Source: Terriglobia bacterium (GTDB lineage: Bacteria > Acidobacteriota > Terriglobia > JAIQFV01). From it: a DNA stretch of 64,000 nucleotides. The DNA lies in the NCBI GenBank assembly GCA_020073085.1, contig JAIQFV010000008.1, positions 186,001 to 250,000 on the forward strand. Direction: 5' to 3'. A model generated the notes under the pieces. It was not told the DNA's origin and ran no database searches. It was given only the letters and a program-made list of their open reading frames with translations. Made by a program: the position numbers and the translations under genes. This document shows positions 26,588 through 35,758 of the stretch, one piece after another (within the stretch, counting starts at the first letter, position 1; each line of letters starts with the position of its first letter).

Positions 26588-27130
26588 TTAGGTGCTACCC
26601 GATTCTTTCCATATCGTGCGCAATTTATTGAGCCCGTCGTCAAAGCGGGTCTTGACTTCGGGTGGAGTCAGGGTAGAGATGAAACGGGCCCCCTCCATCA
26701 AATAGGGGGCCATCTTTGCGTTCTTCACCCACTTGAGTTCGAACGGAAAAGCGAGAAGTCCCAGGAATAACACCGCGCTCAGCAGAAAGCCTTTCGCAAA
26801 TCCGAAGAAGCCGCCCAGGACACGATCAAACCATCTCAATTCAACCGCCGCCAAAAGCTTCCCCAAGAGAAACCCCACGCCGGCCCCGATCAATTTGACC
26901 AAGATAAATATGATGATAAAGGCGAGAAAAGCAGCGATTTCGTAAGTCCGGAAATAAGGCATCAGCATCGGGGCCAATCGGGGATAGTACCAGGCCGCCA
27001 TCAACAAACCGAGAACCAGGGCGCCAATCGAAATGAATTGATGGGTCATTCCATAGAGGATCCCCTGGACGACCGAATAGATCAGGATGGCCCACACGAT
27101 CACGTCGAGTGCATTCAAGGAAATCCCCAC
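26588..27130 (-). CDS. CvpA family membrane protein
   Basis: A 180-residue protein of the CvpA family, named for colicin V production but widespread and of uncertain role. Four hydrophobic segments are visible (about 7-27, 33-52, 62-88 and 105-127) with the typical LDVIVWAILIYSVVQGILYG start and the RWFDRVLGGFFGFAKGFLL loop. The C-terminal 50 residues are a soluble tail. It starts with GTG at 27130, five bases after GAGGGG. purC lies upstream on the same strand, 91 bp away; cvpA near purine genes (as with purF in E. coli) is a known association. Confidence 0.85.
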   Translation of the reverse strand: MGISLNALDVIVWAILIYSVVQGILYGMTHQFISIGALVLGLLMAAWYYPRLAPMLMPYFRTYEIAAFLAFIIIFILVKLIGAGVGFLLGKLLAAVELRWFDRVLGGFFGFAKGFLLSAVLFLGLLAFPFELKWVKNAKMAPYLMEGARFISTLTPPEVKTRFDDGLNKLRTIWKESGST

Positions 27131-27221
27131 AGTCCCCTCAACAATCTAATAATTGGCCCGCCGTCGTGCTTCTGTTCATTCGCTGCTCTATCGGTCACAA
27201 GAATCGTGTGACCGGCCTTCG

Positions 27222-28133
27222 TCAAGGAGTCGCGGTTCTCGCCAGTTCCCCGCCCGTCAGGAGCCGAAACGCCTCCAGGTACTTCTCACGGGTGGCGAGC
27301 GCTACCTCTTCCGGGAGCGCCGGCGCGGGAGGCTGCTTGTTCCATCGGATGGACTCCAGGTAGTCCCGGACGTACTGCTTGTCGAAGGACGCCTGCGGTC
27401 CCCCCTCGCAATAGTCACGTTTCGGCCAGAACCGGGACGAATCGGGTGTCAGGCATTCATCGATCAAAATGACCTGGTCATGAAGCAGTCCAAACTCAAA
27501 TTTAGTATCGGCAATGAGGATGCCGCGCGATTCGGCATACGCGGCGGCTGTCCCGTACAGTTTCAACGTGAGATCGCGCAACAACCCGGCGCGTGGACGG
27601 TCTCCCACGATCGATGCGAAGCGGTCAAACGCGATGTTCTCATCATGCCCGCTCTTCGCTTTAACGGCCGGAGTAAAAATAGGCGCCGGCAATTTGGATG
27701 ATTCTTTCAACTGCGCGGGCAGCCGGATTCCGCAGACGGAGCCGGAGGCTTGATATTCCTTCCATCCGGAACCGGAGAGATACCCGCGCGCGACGCACTC
27801 GACCGGGATCATTTCGGTCCGGCGAACCAACATCGAGCGCCCGGTCAGCTGGTCCCGGAACGGTTTCACCTGATCCGGAAAATCGTCCACCTCGGTCGAG
27901 ATGAGGTGATGATCGACGATGGGCCGGAGGTGCTCGAACCAGAATCGCGACAGCTGGGTCAGCACCCGGCCTTTATCGGGAACCCCCGAGCCCAGGACAT
28001 AATCGAATGCGGAGATGCGATCCGTGGCAACGATGAGCAACTTGTCCCCCAGCCCGTACACGTCACGCACCTTGCCGCGAACGAAGAGTTCAATGCCCGG
28101 AAGATCGGTAGACAGTAAAATGGAATTGTTCAT
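27222..28133 (-). CDS. purC: SAICAR synthase
   Basis: A 303-residue phosphoribosylaminoimidazole-succinocarboxamide synthase, which joins CAIR and aspartate with ATP. Motifs include FVRGKVRDVYGLGDKLLIVATD (ATP-binding), DRISAFDYVLGSGVPDKG, VDDFPDQVKPF, PVECVARGYLSGSGWKEY and GILIADTKFEFGLL near the C-terminus. It is of the longer bacterial type. I use ATG 28133; 16 further codons upstream lie beyond the likely transcription start. A strong promoter is visible at 28166-28194. It is separated from the purF-purL group by 3.7 kb. Confidence 0.96.
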   Translation of the reverse strand: MNNSILLSTDLPGIELFVRGKVRDVYGLGDKLLIVATDRISAFDYVLGSGVPDKGRVLTQLSRFWFEHLRPIVDHHLISTEVDDFPDQVKPFRDQLTGRSMLVRRTEMIPVECVARGYLSGSGWKEYQASGSVCGIRLPAQLKESSKLPAPIFTPAVKAKSGHDENIAFDRFASIVGDRPRAGLLRDLTLKLYGTAAAYAESRGILIADTKFEFGLLHDQVILIDECLTPDSSRFWPKRDYCEGGPQASFDKQYVRDYLESIRWNKQPPAPALPEEVALATREKYLEAFRLLTGGELARTATP

Positions 28134-28165
28134 ACAGGTGACAGGGCAAAGCGCGGAGCCTAAGC

Positions 28166-28194
28166 AATCTATTTCGAGCAAATCATTTTGTCAA
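28166..28194 (-). promoter_or_regulatory. Promoter of purC
   Basis: On the minus strand TTGACA (28194-28189), a 17-base spacer and TAGATT (28171-28166) form a good sigma-70-like promoter. The expected transcript start is about 25 bases before the purC ATG. The same -35 and -10 hexamers with the same spacing occur before larE. Confidence 0.7.
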
Positions 28195-28343
28195 GCGCTG
28201 GGTCTGAATTTTTTTTCTTCACAATTGAAAAAAATATTTGACAGATGTGCAGAAAGAGAATGGGGAGAAATGGAGCGGCCGAAATGTCGAGAGGGGGAGA
28301 GACGATGGAGGGCCCGTCGGCCAGATCTTCGGCCGGAGAGGGC

Positions 28344-31300
28344 TCAATCAAATTTCACAGAGACAAGCTTGGAGACGCCGGCCTCCTGCATGGTGACCCC
28401 GTACATGGAACGGGCAATCTCCATGGTCTTCTTGTTGTGGGTGATCACAATGAAATGGGTGTCTCCGCTCAGTTGTCCAATCATGCGGGTGAACCGTTCG
28501 ATGTTGGCTTCATCGAGCGGCGCATCGACCTCATCCATCACGCAGAATGGGCTGGGCTGGTAACGGAAAATCGCCAGCAACAGCGCGATCGCGGTGAGGG
28601 CCTTTTCGCCTCCCGAAAGGAGCAGAACGTTTTGCAGTTTCTTTCCGGGCGGCTGGACGTGAAGGTCAATGCCGCTCTGCTGCAGGTCATTCTCGTCCGT
28701 CAGTTTCATCGAACCGAAACCTCCTCCGAACAGCTGCTTGAAGGTTTCCTGAAAATTCTCGTTGATGGAATTGAAAGCCTCTTCAAACTGTCGCCGCGAG
28801 ACCTCATCGATCTCCAGGATGGTTTGAGTGGTGTCCGCAATGGAGTCCAGCAGATCTTTGCGCTGAGCCTCGAGGAAAGTGTGGCGCTGCTCGCACTCGG
28901 CGTATTCCTCGAGGGCCATCATATTGATGGCTCCCATGCTATCGATCCGTTGCCGCAACTGGGACCGGGCGCTGCTCGCCTCTTCGAGAGCTTCCCCCTC
29001 GAGGCGGGCGACTTGTAAAAGACGAACTTCCTCCCAGGGCCGGTCGAGCTCCCGCTCACAATCCTCGCGCACATGCGCCAACTCCGACTCCAGTTTAGCC
29101 GCTGTGACTTCAATGACGGAGCGGGCCTCCATCAACTGCGAGAGCGTTTCCCGTTGAGTTTTCAACTGCTCATCGATTTCAACGAGTTTTGCCCGGAAAG
29201 CCTCCGCCTCGCGGGTCGAAGCGGCGATCGCTTCTTCCAGTTCTGCCTTGACCCGGGAAAGGCGGTTCACCTCGGCCTCCAGTTGAACCCAGGAAGACCG
29301 CATCGCTTCCTGTTCTTCCAAGGCGGCTGTCTTTTGCTGATTCAACCGGTCCTGGCGTTGTTGAACCTCTTCCTGCTGCTGCACCAGGCGCTCCAGCGTC
29401 TCGCGGCTGGATTGCTTCCGCTCCGTGAGGGTCGCCAGCCGGGACCTCATCTCGGAAATCTCGAGGTTCAAGGCGTCTTTCAAGGCCTTCAGCTCCCGCG
29501 TCTGGTCCAACTGTCTCAGTATCTTTTCTTCAATCGCCTGTTTCCCGGACTCCAGAACCTCCAAATCGTTTCGTGACGCCGCCTGCGCCTCACGGGCGAG
29601 TTGCCGCTCCAGGTCAAGCCTCGACAGTTCTCCGCGGAGGACGGTGATCTTCTGCTCAGCCCTCGAAATCTCCCCATCGAGTTGCTGCATTCGATGATCG
29701 GAGCCCACTTGCCTCTTCTCAAGGTCGATTTTGTGCCCGCTTAAGGTCTGGACTGTCGCCTCGATCTGGGCCTTTCTCAGGCGCAACTCTTCCTGTCGGG
29801 AGATCCGCTCGGTGAGTTCCTTCTCGAAGCCGGACAACTTCGTTGCGAGGGCGCGCAACTCACGCTTTAACGCCAGAGGGCCCGCCCCACTCTTGCGGCC
29901 ACCCCGGATCCAGCATCCCCGGAATACTTCCCCATCGCGGGTCACAAAGGCGGCTTCCGGAAACCGCTGCGCGAGCCGGTCCGCGGTCTCAAAGGAATCG
30001 ACCACGTACGCACGCGACAGCAGCGGGAGAACCTGGTCGATGGCCTCGGCGAGCCGTCCTTGAAGCCGGACCAGCGAACGAACCGCTCCGTAAACCCCCG
30101 GCAGCGCCAGAATGGCCGCATCCGGCTGAAGCTTCTCTTCTCCAAAGGGTCGGGCAGGCCGGTCGACCACAAAGGTCGAACGCCCTCCTGTTTGGGTCCG
30201 CAGGACGGCAATTCCCTGTTGTGCCACTGCACTGGACTCGACCACCAGAAATTCCAATTCATCCTTGAGATACTCTTCGATGGCTTGCTCGAATTCGGAC
30301 TCGACCTCGATGAAGTCGGCCAGTACACCCATCGTTTGGAACCCCGGATACAATGCCGTCAAATCAGATGTCAGGAGTTTCTTCACGCCCTCATCGACAT
30401 AAGCGTGGTGAAGGATCACTTCCTCAATGGAGTGCCGACGTGCCTGGGCATCGGCCTGCTGACGCTTCAATTCCTCGAGGGCGGCCTCGAGGGCAGCATC
30501 ACGGGTGCGACAGGACTCCAGTTCCGCCGCCTGTTCCGCCTGCTCCGTGGACACTCGCTCCAGCTCCGTCTGCTCTTCACCGGCGGTCTGCGTCAACTGT
30601 CGGCGGGACTCCCCAAACGCTTGTGCCTCCCTCCCCGCCTGATCCAGTTCGCGTTCCAGCCGTTCCCGCTGCGCTCCCAGCCGCGCATCCGCTTCGTCAA
30701 TCTGCAAAATCTGATTATTCAAGGTCGCCGCCTGCTGAACAGCGTCGATCAGGTCGGTTCGCAACCGCTCCAAGTCGTCTTCGAGCGCCTGCAATTGGCC
30801 GCCGGAATCATTCGCGAGTGCGACTCGATCCGCCTCCTCCGTCTCGAGGCCCTGGACTTCCCGCTGCAGCCGATCATCCTCTGCCCGTTTGGTCCTGACT
30901 TCACCTCCGAGCGACCCGATCAAACCCGCCACAGTGGCGGATTCATTTTCCAGTTCCTGGAGTCTTTGCTCCAGCGCCTCCAGTTGCTGGCGTGTGTACT
31001 CAATGCGATTCTGGGCCCGGTCCTGCTCCAGGTTGGCTTGCGAAAGACCTCCTTGGCTCTGGCGAAGCAGGTCTTCCAATTCAAAGCTGCGTTGCTGCGA
31101 GGTCTCCTGCTCGAGTTCGAGGGCGCGCATTCCCTGCTGGGCGGACTCCGCTTGCGCCGCCGCCTGACTCAATTCGGATTGAGTCCGGGTGATGGTTTCT
31201 TCAAACCCCACCAGCTGGTTGAAGAGGATGGTCGTTTCTTTTTCACGGAGCTCTTCGCGCAGTTCCTTGTACCGCCGCGCCTTTGAGGCCTGCCGCTTAA

Positions 31301-32054
31301 GGGAGTTCAACTGGCGCGTGACTTCTTCGATAATATCGCTAATCCGCGAGAGGTTCAGCTTCGCGGACTCCAGTTTCGCTTCCGCCAGCTTCCTCTTGGC
31401 CTTGTATTTGGTCGTCCCGGCGGCCTCTTCAATCAGGATCCGCCGATCGCTCGGTTTGCTGCTGAGGATTTGTCCCACGCGCCCCTGTTCAATGATGGCA
31501 TACGAATTGGGTCCCAGCCCCGTTCCCATGAACAATTCCTGAATATCCCGCAAACGACACTGTCTCCCATTGAGGTAGTATTCGCTTTCCCCGGAACGAT
31601 AAAGCTTGCGGGTGACAACAATCTCTCCCGGTCGCGGTTCCATCCTCCTCCGGGCCCGGGTCCTGCGAGCGGGGGTGGGGCCGGAGTCTTTGTCGGACGA
31701 CGTTTCCTGGACGGGCTGCTCTTCCTGAAATAGATCCTCTTGCCTCACCTCCGGCGTCATCTCTCCGGACTCACGACCGAATTCAGGATCCACCAGCGTC
31801 AGAGAAACCTGCGCCAGTCCCAAGGGCTGCCGGTCCCGGGTCCCATTGAAGATCACATCCTCCATCGATGAACCCCGCAAACTCTTAACGCTCTGCTCTC
31901 CCAGCACCCAGGCAATAGCATCCGCGATGTTGGACTTCCCGCAACCATTCGGCCCGACAATCGCAGTGACACCACTCGCCTCGGAAAACATCAGCTCGGC
32001 CTTATCGCAAAAAGATTTAAACCCGATCATTTCAATGCGCGTTAACTTCAGCAC
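28344..32054 (-). CDS. smc: Chromosome segregation protein SMC
   Basis: A 1236-residue condensin ATPase. The N-terminal head has Walker A IVGPNGCGKSN (32-42) and FMGTGLGPNSYAIIEQGRVGQIL. Two long coiled coils (about 210-530 and 700-1060) flank a hinge with the glycine-rich ALPGVYGAVRSLV region. The C-terminal head supplies the signature LLSGGEKALTAIALLLAIF and Walker B PFCVMDEVDAPLDEANIERF. Residues 93-143 form an extra charged insertion (acidic, then Arg-rich) in the head, absent from the Bacillus protein. Start is GTG 32054, eight bases from AGGG. It is transcribed alone, and no scpA or scpB lies in the window. Confidence 0.96.
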   Translation of the reverse strand: MLKLTRIEMIGFKSFCDKAELMFSEASGVTAIVGPNGCGKSNIADAIAWVLGEQSVKSLRGSSMEDVIFNGTRDRQPLGLAQVSLTLVDPEFGRESGEMTPEVRQEDLFQEEQPVQETSSDKDSGPTPARRTRARRRMEPRPGEIVVTRKLYRSGESEYYLNGRQCRLRDIQELFMGTGLGPNSYAIIEQGRVGQILSSKPSDRRILIEEAAGTTKYKAKRKLAEAKLESAKLNLSRISDIIEEVTRQLNSLKRQASKARRYKELREELREKETTILFNQLVGFEETITRTQSELSQAAAQAESAQQGMRALELEQETSQQRSFELEDLLRQSQGGLSQANLEQDRAQNRIEYTRQQLEALEQRLQELENESATVAGLIGSLGGEVRTKRAEDDRLQREVQGLETEEADRVALANDSGGQLQALEDDLERLRTDLIDAVQQAATLNNQILQIDEADARLGAQRERLERELDQAGREAQAFGESRRQLTQTAGEEQTELERVSTEQAEQAAELESCRTRDAALEAALEELKRQQADAQARRHSIEEVILHHAYVDEGVKKLLTSDLTALYPGFQTMGVLADFIEVESEFEQAIEEYLKDELEFLVVESSAVAQQGIAVLRTQTGGRSTFVVDRPARPFGEEKLQPDAAILALPGVYGAVRSLVRLQGRLAEAIDQVLPLLSRAYVVDSFETADRLAQRFPEAAFVTRDGEVFRGCWIRGGRKSGAGPLALKRELRALATKLSGFEKELTERISRQEELRLRKAQIEATVQTLSGHKIDLEKRQVGSDHRMQQLDGEISRAEQKITVLRGELSRLDLERQLAREAQAASRNDLEVLESGKQAIEEKILRQLDQTRELKALKDALNLEISEMRSRLATLTERKQSSRETLERLVQQQEEVQQRQDRLNQQKTAALEEQEAMRSSWVQLEAEVNRLSRVKAELEEAIAASTREAEAFRAKLVEIDEQLKTQRETLSQLMEARSVIEVTAAKLESELAHVREDCERELDRPWEEVRLLQVARLEGEALEEASSARSQLRQRIDSMGAINMMALEEYAECEQRHTFLEAQRKDLLDSIADTTQTILEIDEVSRRQFEEAFNSINENFQETFKQLFGGGFGSMKLTDENDLQQSGIDLHVQPPGKKLQNVLLLSGGEKALTAIALLLAIFRYQPSPFCVMDEVDAPLDEANIERFTRMIGQLSGDTHFIVITHNKKTMEIARSMYGVTMQEAGVSKLVSVKFD

Positions 32055-32521
32055 AAGTTCACCCTCTGGATATTAGTTGGAATGAGATTCGCGGCGCGGG
32101 TCGGTCCATGGACAGGCTAAAAGATACAACCTATGGAATCCCGCGGAGTGTACCACACTACATCTTGAATTGCAAAGGACTCTCACACCTCTGTCAAAAC
32201 TCTTTAGAAATGTCCCCTGGTTTAGGTTTTAGTTCTCAGCTTCTCCGGGGTAGAACGGAGGGAGCCCGCTGGGCGACTGGAGTGGCTCCCGGAGAAGCTC
32301 TCCGCGCCGGGGATTTCTCCCCCTAAGCAGCCTGGGAGGCTTTGTCCCTCGATAGGATTCCTGCTAGCAGGGATCGCGCGCCCCGGACCCAAAAATGAAA
32401 CCGAATCTGCGCCACGGCGTCCTTTACATGTAACAAGTCAAGGGAACATCGGAAATGGATGGTTCCCTTTCGAAGAGTCAGTGCTGAGCGAATCTTCTTG
32501 AATAGAGGCCCGGAGGCTGGG
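32055..32521. other. Divergent 467-bp region upstream of smc
   Basis: No supported gene. The region holds the structured element at 32238-32299 and a short GCCT-GGG-AGGC hairpin followed by TTTGT near 32330-32345. The translation start of the plus-strand hydrolase at 32522 has GGAGG five bases upstream. Confidence 0.45.
32238..32299. ncRNA. Candidate structured RNA or regulatory hairpin
   Basis: AGCTTCTCC (32238-32246) pairs perfectly with GGAGAAGCT (32291-32299), and inside it GGGAGCC (32260-32266) pairs with GGCTCCC (32284-32290). The second half-stems abut each other, so the two helices could stack, with a 13-base bulge on the 5' side and a 17-base loop that itself can form GCCC-GCT-GGGC. 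No known RNA family was recognised and the strand is undecided. Confidence 0.35.
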
Positions 32522-33514
32522 ATGTCCGCCACATCGCGGAAGGTCTGCTGGATTATTCTTGTGATGTTGGTCGGCGGCTTCAGGCCGATGACATGGGCCT
32601 GGGGGCCTGACGGCCATATGTTCATCAATCGGGTGGCCCTCAAACATCTCCCTTCGTCCTTGCCCCCATTCACCAGGTCAGATCCCGCGTGGATTGAATA
32701 TCTCGCCAGTGAACCGGATCGCTGGGGCGGTCCGGCACTGGGACTCGCGCAATCTCCGGATCACTTTATTGATCTTGAAAGCGTAAACTTTCTGAAGGAG
32801 TTTCCCGGAAACCGTTTCGAATACATCCATGCGCTGGAGGCGCAGCGGGTGAAACTTCTGGCGAAAGGTAAGACGAGGGAAGCCGATGAATTGTTGCCGG
32901 AACGAGTGGGTTTCCAGCCCTATGCGACCTGTGAAGTCTATGAGAGGCTGGTCGTGGCTTTCCGTCAGTATCGCTTGGCGGTCGCCAGGCAACTGCCTAC
33001 CGTGGCTGCGGAAAAAACGGCCTTATTCTATATGGGTTGGTTGGGACATTACGTCGGAGATGGCTCAAATCCCTTACACACCACCGTCAATTACAACGGC
33101 TGGGTAGAACCAAACGAGAATGGCTTCACCGTGGAGCAGAACACGCATTTCAAATTCGAATCCCAGTTCGTCCACGATCGTCTCACACCGGCCGACTTTG
33201 AGGCGAAGGTCCACGATCCCTCGGTCATTCGAGATGTGTTTAAAGATTATCTGGAGTATCTGAAGAATTCTTATGCCCTGGTGGTGCCTCTTTACAAACT
33301 CGAGAAAGAGGGCGCATTCAACGGGGCTGGCAATGAGCGCGGCAAGCAGTTTGTTGTGAATCGGCTTGCTGCCGGGGCCCAAAAGCTTGTGGACCTGTGG
33401 TATTCCGCCTGGCTAGCCAGCGCCGAGACGCCGCTGCATCCGGCACGCCCCCGGGGTCGTGAACGCGGGACGGGCTCCGGTCCCCGTGAGGCCGACAAAC
33501 CCGGGACCTATTGA
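32522..33514 (+). CDS. Secreted S1/P1 nuclease-phospholipase C-type zinc hydrolase
   Basis: A 330-residue exported protein. The signal peptide ends ...MTWA so that the mature protein would begin WGPDGH; in S1/P1 nucleases and zinc phospholipase C the amino-terminal Trp itself binds zinc, and W-G-x-x-G-H is their hallmark. Other expected ligands are visible: DHFIDLE, the block FYMGWLGHYVGDGSNPLHT (H-x-x-x-D and the PLH), and NTHFKFESQFV with H and E. Substrate choice (single-stranded nucleic acid or phospholipid) cannot be told. GGAGG lies five bases before ATG 32522. The last 40 residues are Arg/Pro-rich and overlap the end of the convergent gene by seven bases. Confidence 0.82.
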   Translation: MSATSRKVCWIILVMLVGGFRPMTWAWGPDGHMFINRVALKHLPSSLPPFTRSDPAWIEYLASEPDRWGGPALGLAQSPDHFIDLESVNFLKEFPGNRFEYIHALEAQRVKLLAKGKTREADELLPERVGFQPYATCEVYERLVVAFRQYRLAVARQLPTVAAEKTALFYMGWLGHYVGDGSNPLHTTVNYNGWVEPNENGFTVEQNTHFKFESQFVHDRLTPADFEAKVHDPSVIRDVFKDYLEYLKNSYALVVPLYKLEKEGAFNGAGNERGKQFVVNRLAAGAQKLVDLWYSAWLASAETPLHPARPRGRERGTGSGPREADKPGTY

Positions 33515-34470
33515 CGGATCAGCAGATAAATCCTCCGGGCAAACGCGGTCATCGCCTCATGGTGCTCCAGGGCGTCCAACCACCGGGTGGGGATTCCCTC
33601 GAGGCCATAGTGGGCCCCGGCAAGTGCACCGGTAACCGCCGCCAGGGCATAAACATCCTCGCCGCGGTTGACCGCCGTGATGAGCGCCTCTTCCAGACTT
33701 CCAGTCTTCATAAAACACCACAAGGCGGACTGGACGGTATCCACGACAAATCCTGAAGCGATGAGATCCTCTTCCCCCAGATAATCGATTTCATCCAAGA
33801 TGTTTTTCCACAAATTGTTCTTTTTCCCGAACAGATATTCGATGCTGGGAGCGCGAGGGTCTTTCTCGTCACTTTGGATAAGTTGCGAAATCATCAGGTT
33901 CAGCAGCACCGCCCCCGTGGTGACGATCGGGTCCGCGTGAGTCATCATGGCGGAGTTGGAAGAGTGGGTGACCAGGGCCGCAGAGTCGGAGCAGTACCGC
34001 AAGGCGACGGGAAGGGAGCGAACCAGAGCACCGTTTCCGGCGCTTGAATGAAGGCGCTTGGAGTAAACCTTCTGGGATGCGGTCCTCCAGTTCTCTCCTT
34101 TGCTCAAGCGCTTGAAGGAGGCCACCGTGGTGTTCCCGATTCCCTTCGGTTTCGTCTTGTACCACTGCAACAATTTCATCGCGGCCCGGTCCACGTCAAA
34201 GGTTCCCTCTTCGAGGATGGACTCCAACACACAGATCATCATCTGCGTATCGTCTGAAAACTGCCCGGGCCGAAGACGCAGCCAGCCTCCACCGAGCATT
34301 TCCCGAATTTCAACATATTGGTCCCGGATTTCATCGCGGGAAAGGAATTGAACCGGTGCGGTTAGCGCGTCGCCTACCGCTGCCCCAAGGATCACACCCT
34401 GAAACTTTGAGATCATTCCGCTCATCTTCTTTAACGCAGGACTTCCCCCGGAATATGTCTGGACCATCAT
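33508..34470 (-). CDS. ADP-ribosylglycohydrolase-family protein
   Basis: A 320-residue protein of the DraG/ARH fold. After FQGVILGAAVGDALTAPVQF the first metal motif is intact (FSDDTQMMI), as are GNGALVRSLPVA and THSSNSAMMTHAD. In the C-terminal motif, usually G-G-D-T-D-T-x-A-A, this protein has RGEDVYALAA followed by VTGALAGAHYG, so one of the two metal-binding Asp residues is replaced by Tyr. It may hydrolyse ADP-ribose linkages with reduced metal binding, or have another role. The ATG ATG start lies one base after the pgeF stop, indicating coupling; ATG codons at 34425 and 34416 are alternatives. Confidence 0.82.
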   Translation of the reverse strand: MMVQTYSGGSPALKKMSGMISKFQGVILGAAVGDALTAPVQFLSRDEIRDQYVEIREMLGGGWLRLRPGQFSDDTQMMICVLESILEEGTFDVDRAAMKLLQWYKTKPKGIGNTTVASFKRLSKGENWRTASQKVYSKRLHSSAGNGALVRSLPVALRYCSDSAALVTHSSNSAMMTHADPIVTTGAVLLNLMISQLIQSDEKDPRAPSIEYLFGKKNNLWKNILDEIDYLGEEDLIASGFVVDTVQSALWCFMKTGSLEEALITAVNRGEDVYALAAVTGALAGAHYGLEGIPTRWLDALEHHEAMTAFARRIYLLIRQ

Positions 34471-34471
34471 C

Positions 34472-35359
34472 TTACCCGATTGAAGCGATGGCCGACATCA
34501 TTCGGCCGGTTCGGCCGTTCTCCTTTCGATGTGAAAAGAACAGCTCCGGATGGCACCCCGTACACGCCGGACTCACGGATATGTTCTCGCCCCGCACGCC
34601 GGCATCCATCAACTGATCCCGATTGGCGGCGATGAGATCGAGAAAGAACTTCTCCCTCCGCCCGGCGCCGCTCGCCGGGTTCCTGTCCGACTGTGTCGTC
34701 TCCCCGCCGGGCGGTAGCACGGAAAAATATTTGTCCGGTCCGGGGACTGTTTTCCGGAACGCCGCAAGAACCTCATCGCCCACTTCGTAACAACACGCCC
34801 GGATGGACGGCCCGATGGCGGCCTTTAGGTTCGAGGCGGGGCCAGCTCCCTTCCGAACGAGGGTCTCGACGGTCTTTGCGGCAATTCCCTGTGTCGTCCC
34901 TCGCCATCCTGCGTGCACGACGCCCACGGCATGAGAATTGGAATCCACCATAAGGATCGGGAGACAATCCGCAGTGACGACTGTTAGAACTACCTGCGAG
35001 ACCTCTGTGACCGCAGCGTCCGCGTCGATGATAGGATGCGAGAGCACCCTGGATGCGATGAGTGCAACCCGATCAGAATGGCTCTGCCGCAAGCGGACCA
35101 CGGAGAAACCTTCCATTCCGATCGCCTCGAAGAAGGCCACGCGATTAGCTTCGACGGCCCTTCGTGAGTCAAACTCGGTGAAACCCAGGTTAAGCGAACC
35201 GGATGGGAAGACACTCTGTCCCCCCACCCGGGTCGAAAATCCATGCCGCAGCCAGGGAATGGCCGCCAGGGCTGGAGACTTCAGGATGTGGAGGTCTTTT
35301 TCCTTGAGTTCTACAAATTTCTCGCTAGAATTTCGAGCAGTGAGGATTGGTTCTTTCAT
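34472..35359 (-). CDS. pgeF: Peptidoglycan editing factor PgeF / multicopper polyphenol oxidase family
   Basis: A 295-residue YfiH-type protein. PgeF removes wrongly incorporated amino acids from UDP-MurNAc precursors in E. coli, and homologues have purine nucleoside phosphorylase or laccase-like activity. Family motifs are present: HGFSTRVGG near the start, LRQSHSDRV, VTADCLPILMVD, VGVVHAGWRGT, AIGPSIRACCYEVG and the final CTGCHPELFFSHRKENGRTGRM. The zinc-site residues H (in QSHS), C (in ADCLP) and H (in VHAGW) are retained. ATG 35359 is used; a TTG precedes it. acpS is divergent, 18 bp away. Confidence 0.88.
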   Translation of the reverse strand: MKEPILTARNSSEKFVELKEKDLHILKSPALAAIPWLRHGFSTRVGGQSVFPSGSLNLGFTEFDSRRAVEANRVAFFEAIGMEGFSVVRLRQSHSDRVALIASRVLSHPIIDADAAVTEVSQVVLTVVTADCLPILMVDSNSHAVGVVHAGWRGTTQGIAAKTVETLVRKGAGPASNLKAAIGPSIRACCYEVGDEVLAAFRKTVPGPDKYFSVLPPGGETTQSDRNPASGAGRREKFFLDLIAANRDQLMDAGVRGENISVSPACTGCHPELFFSHRKENGRTGRMMSAIASIG

Positions 35360-35377
35360 CAAAGAAAGGCCCCGCTC

Positions 35378-35758
35378 GTGACCATTGGAATCGGCATTGA
35401 TCTCATTGAACTGAATCGCGTTCGATCGTCATTGAAACGACATGGAAATCGCTTCAAGCAACGGCTTTTTACGGAAGGTGAGATCGAGTATTGTGAGGCC
35501 AAAGGGTCAAATGCCTTTCGACATTATGCCGCCCGCTTTTCAGCCAAGGAAGCTGTTATGAAAGCCCTCGGCCTGGGTTGGCAAAAAGGAATCTCCTGGA
35601 AGGAGATCGAAGTTTACCGAAGCGAAACGGGTCAGCCCCAAATCCGGCTAGCAGGATCGACTGCCCGAACCGCCCTCAAGCTCAAATCCAAACGAATCCT
35701 GCTCTCCCTCACTCATTCCGAGCATTACGCGGCGGCGTTTGTCATCATCGAGGGATGA
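35378..35758 (+). CDS. acpS: Holo-[acyl-carrier-protein] synthase
   Basis: A 126-residue trimeric-type phosphopantetheinyl transferase that converts apo-ACP to holo-ACP with CoA. The start TIGIGIDLIELNRVRSSL carries the catalytic Asp, and ARFSAKEAVMKALGLG the Glu/Lys part of the Mg and CoA site; LSLTHSEHYAAAFVI is the usual end. The GTG start at 35378 is well placed after AAAGG (eight bases); an open frame continues 45 codons upstream but overlaps pgeF. Confidence 0.93.
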   Translation: MTIGIGIDLIELNRVRSSLKRHGNRFKQRLFTEGEIEYCEAKGSNAFRHYAARFSAKEAVMKALGLGWQKGISWKEIEVYRSETGQPQIRLAGSTARTALKLKSKRILLSLTHSEHYAAAFVIIEG

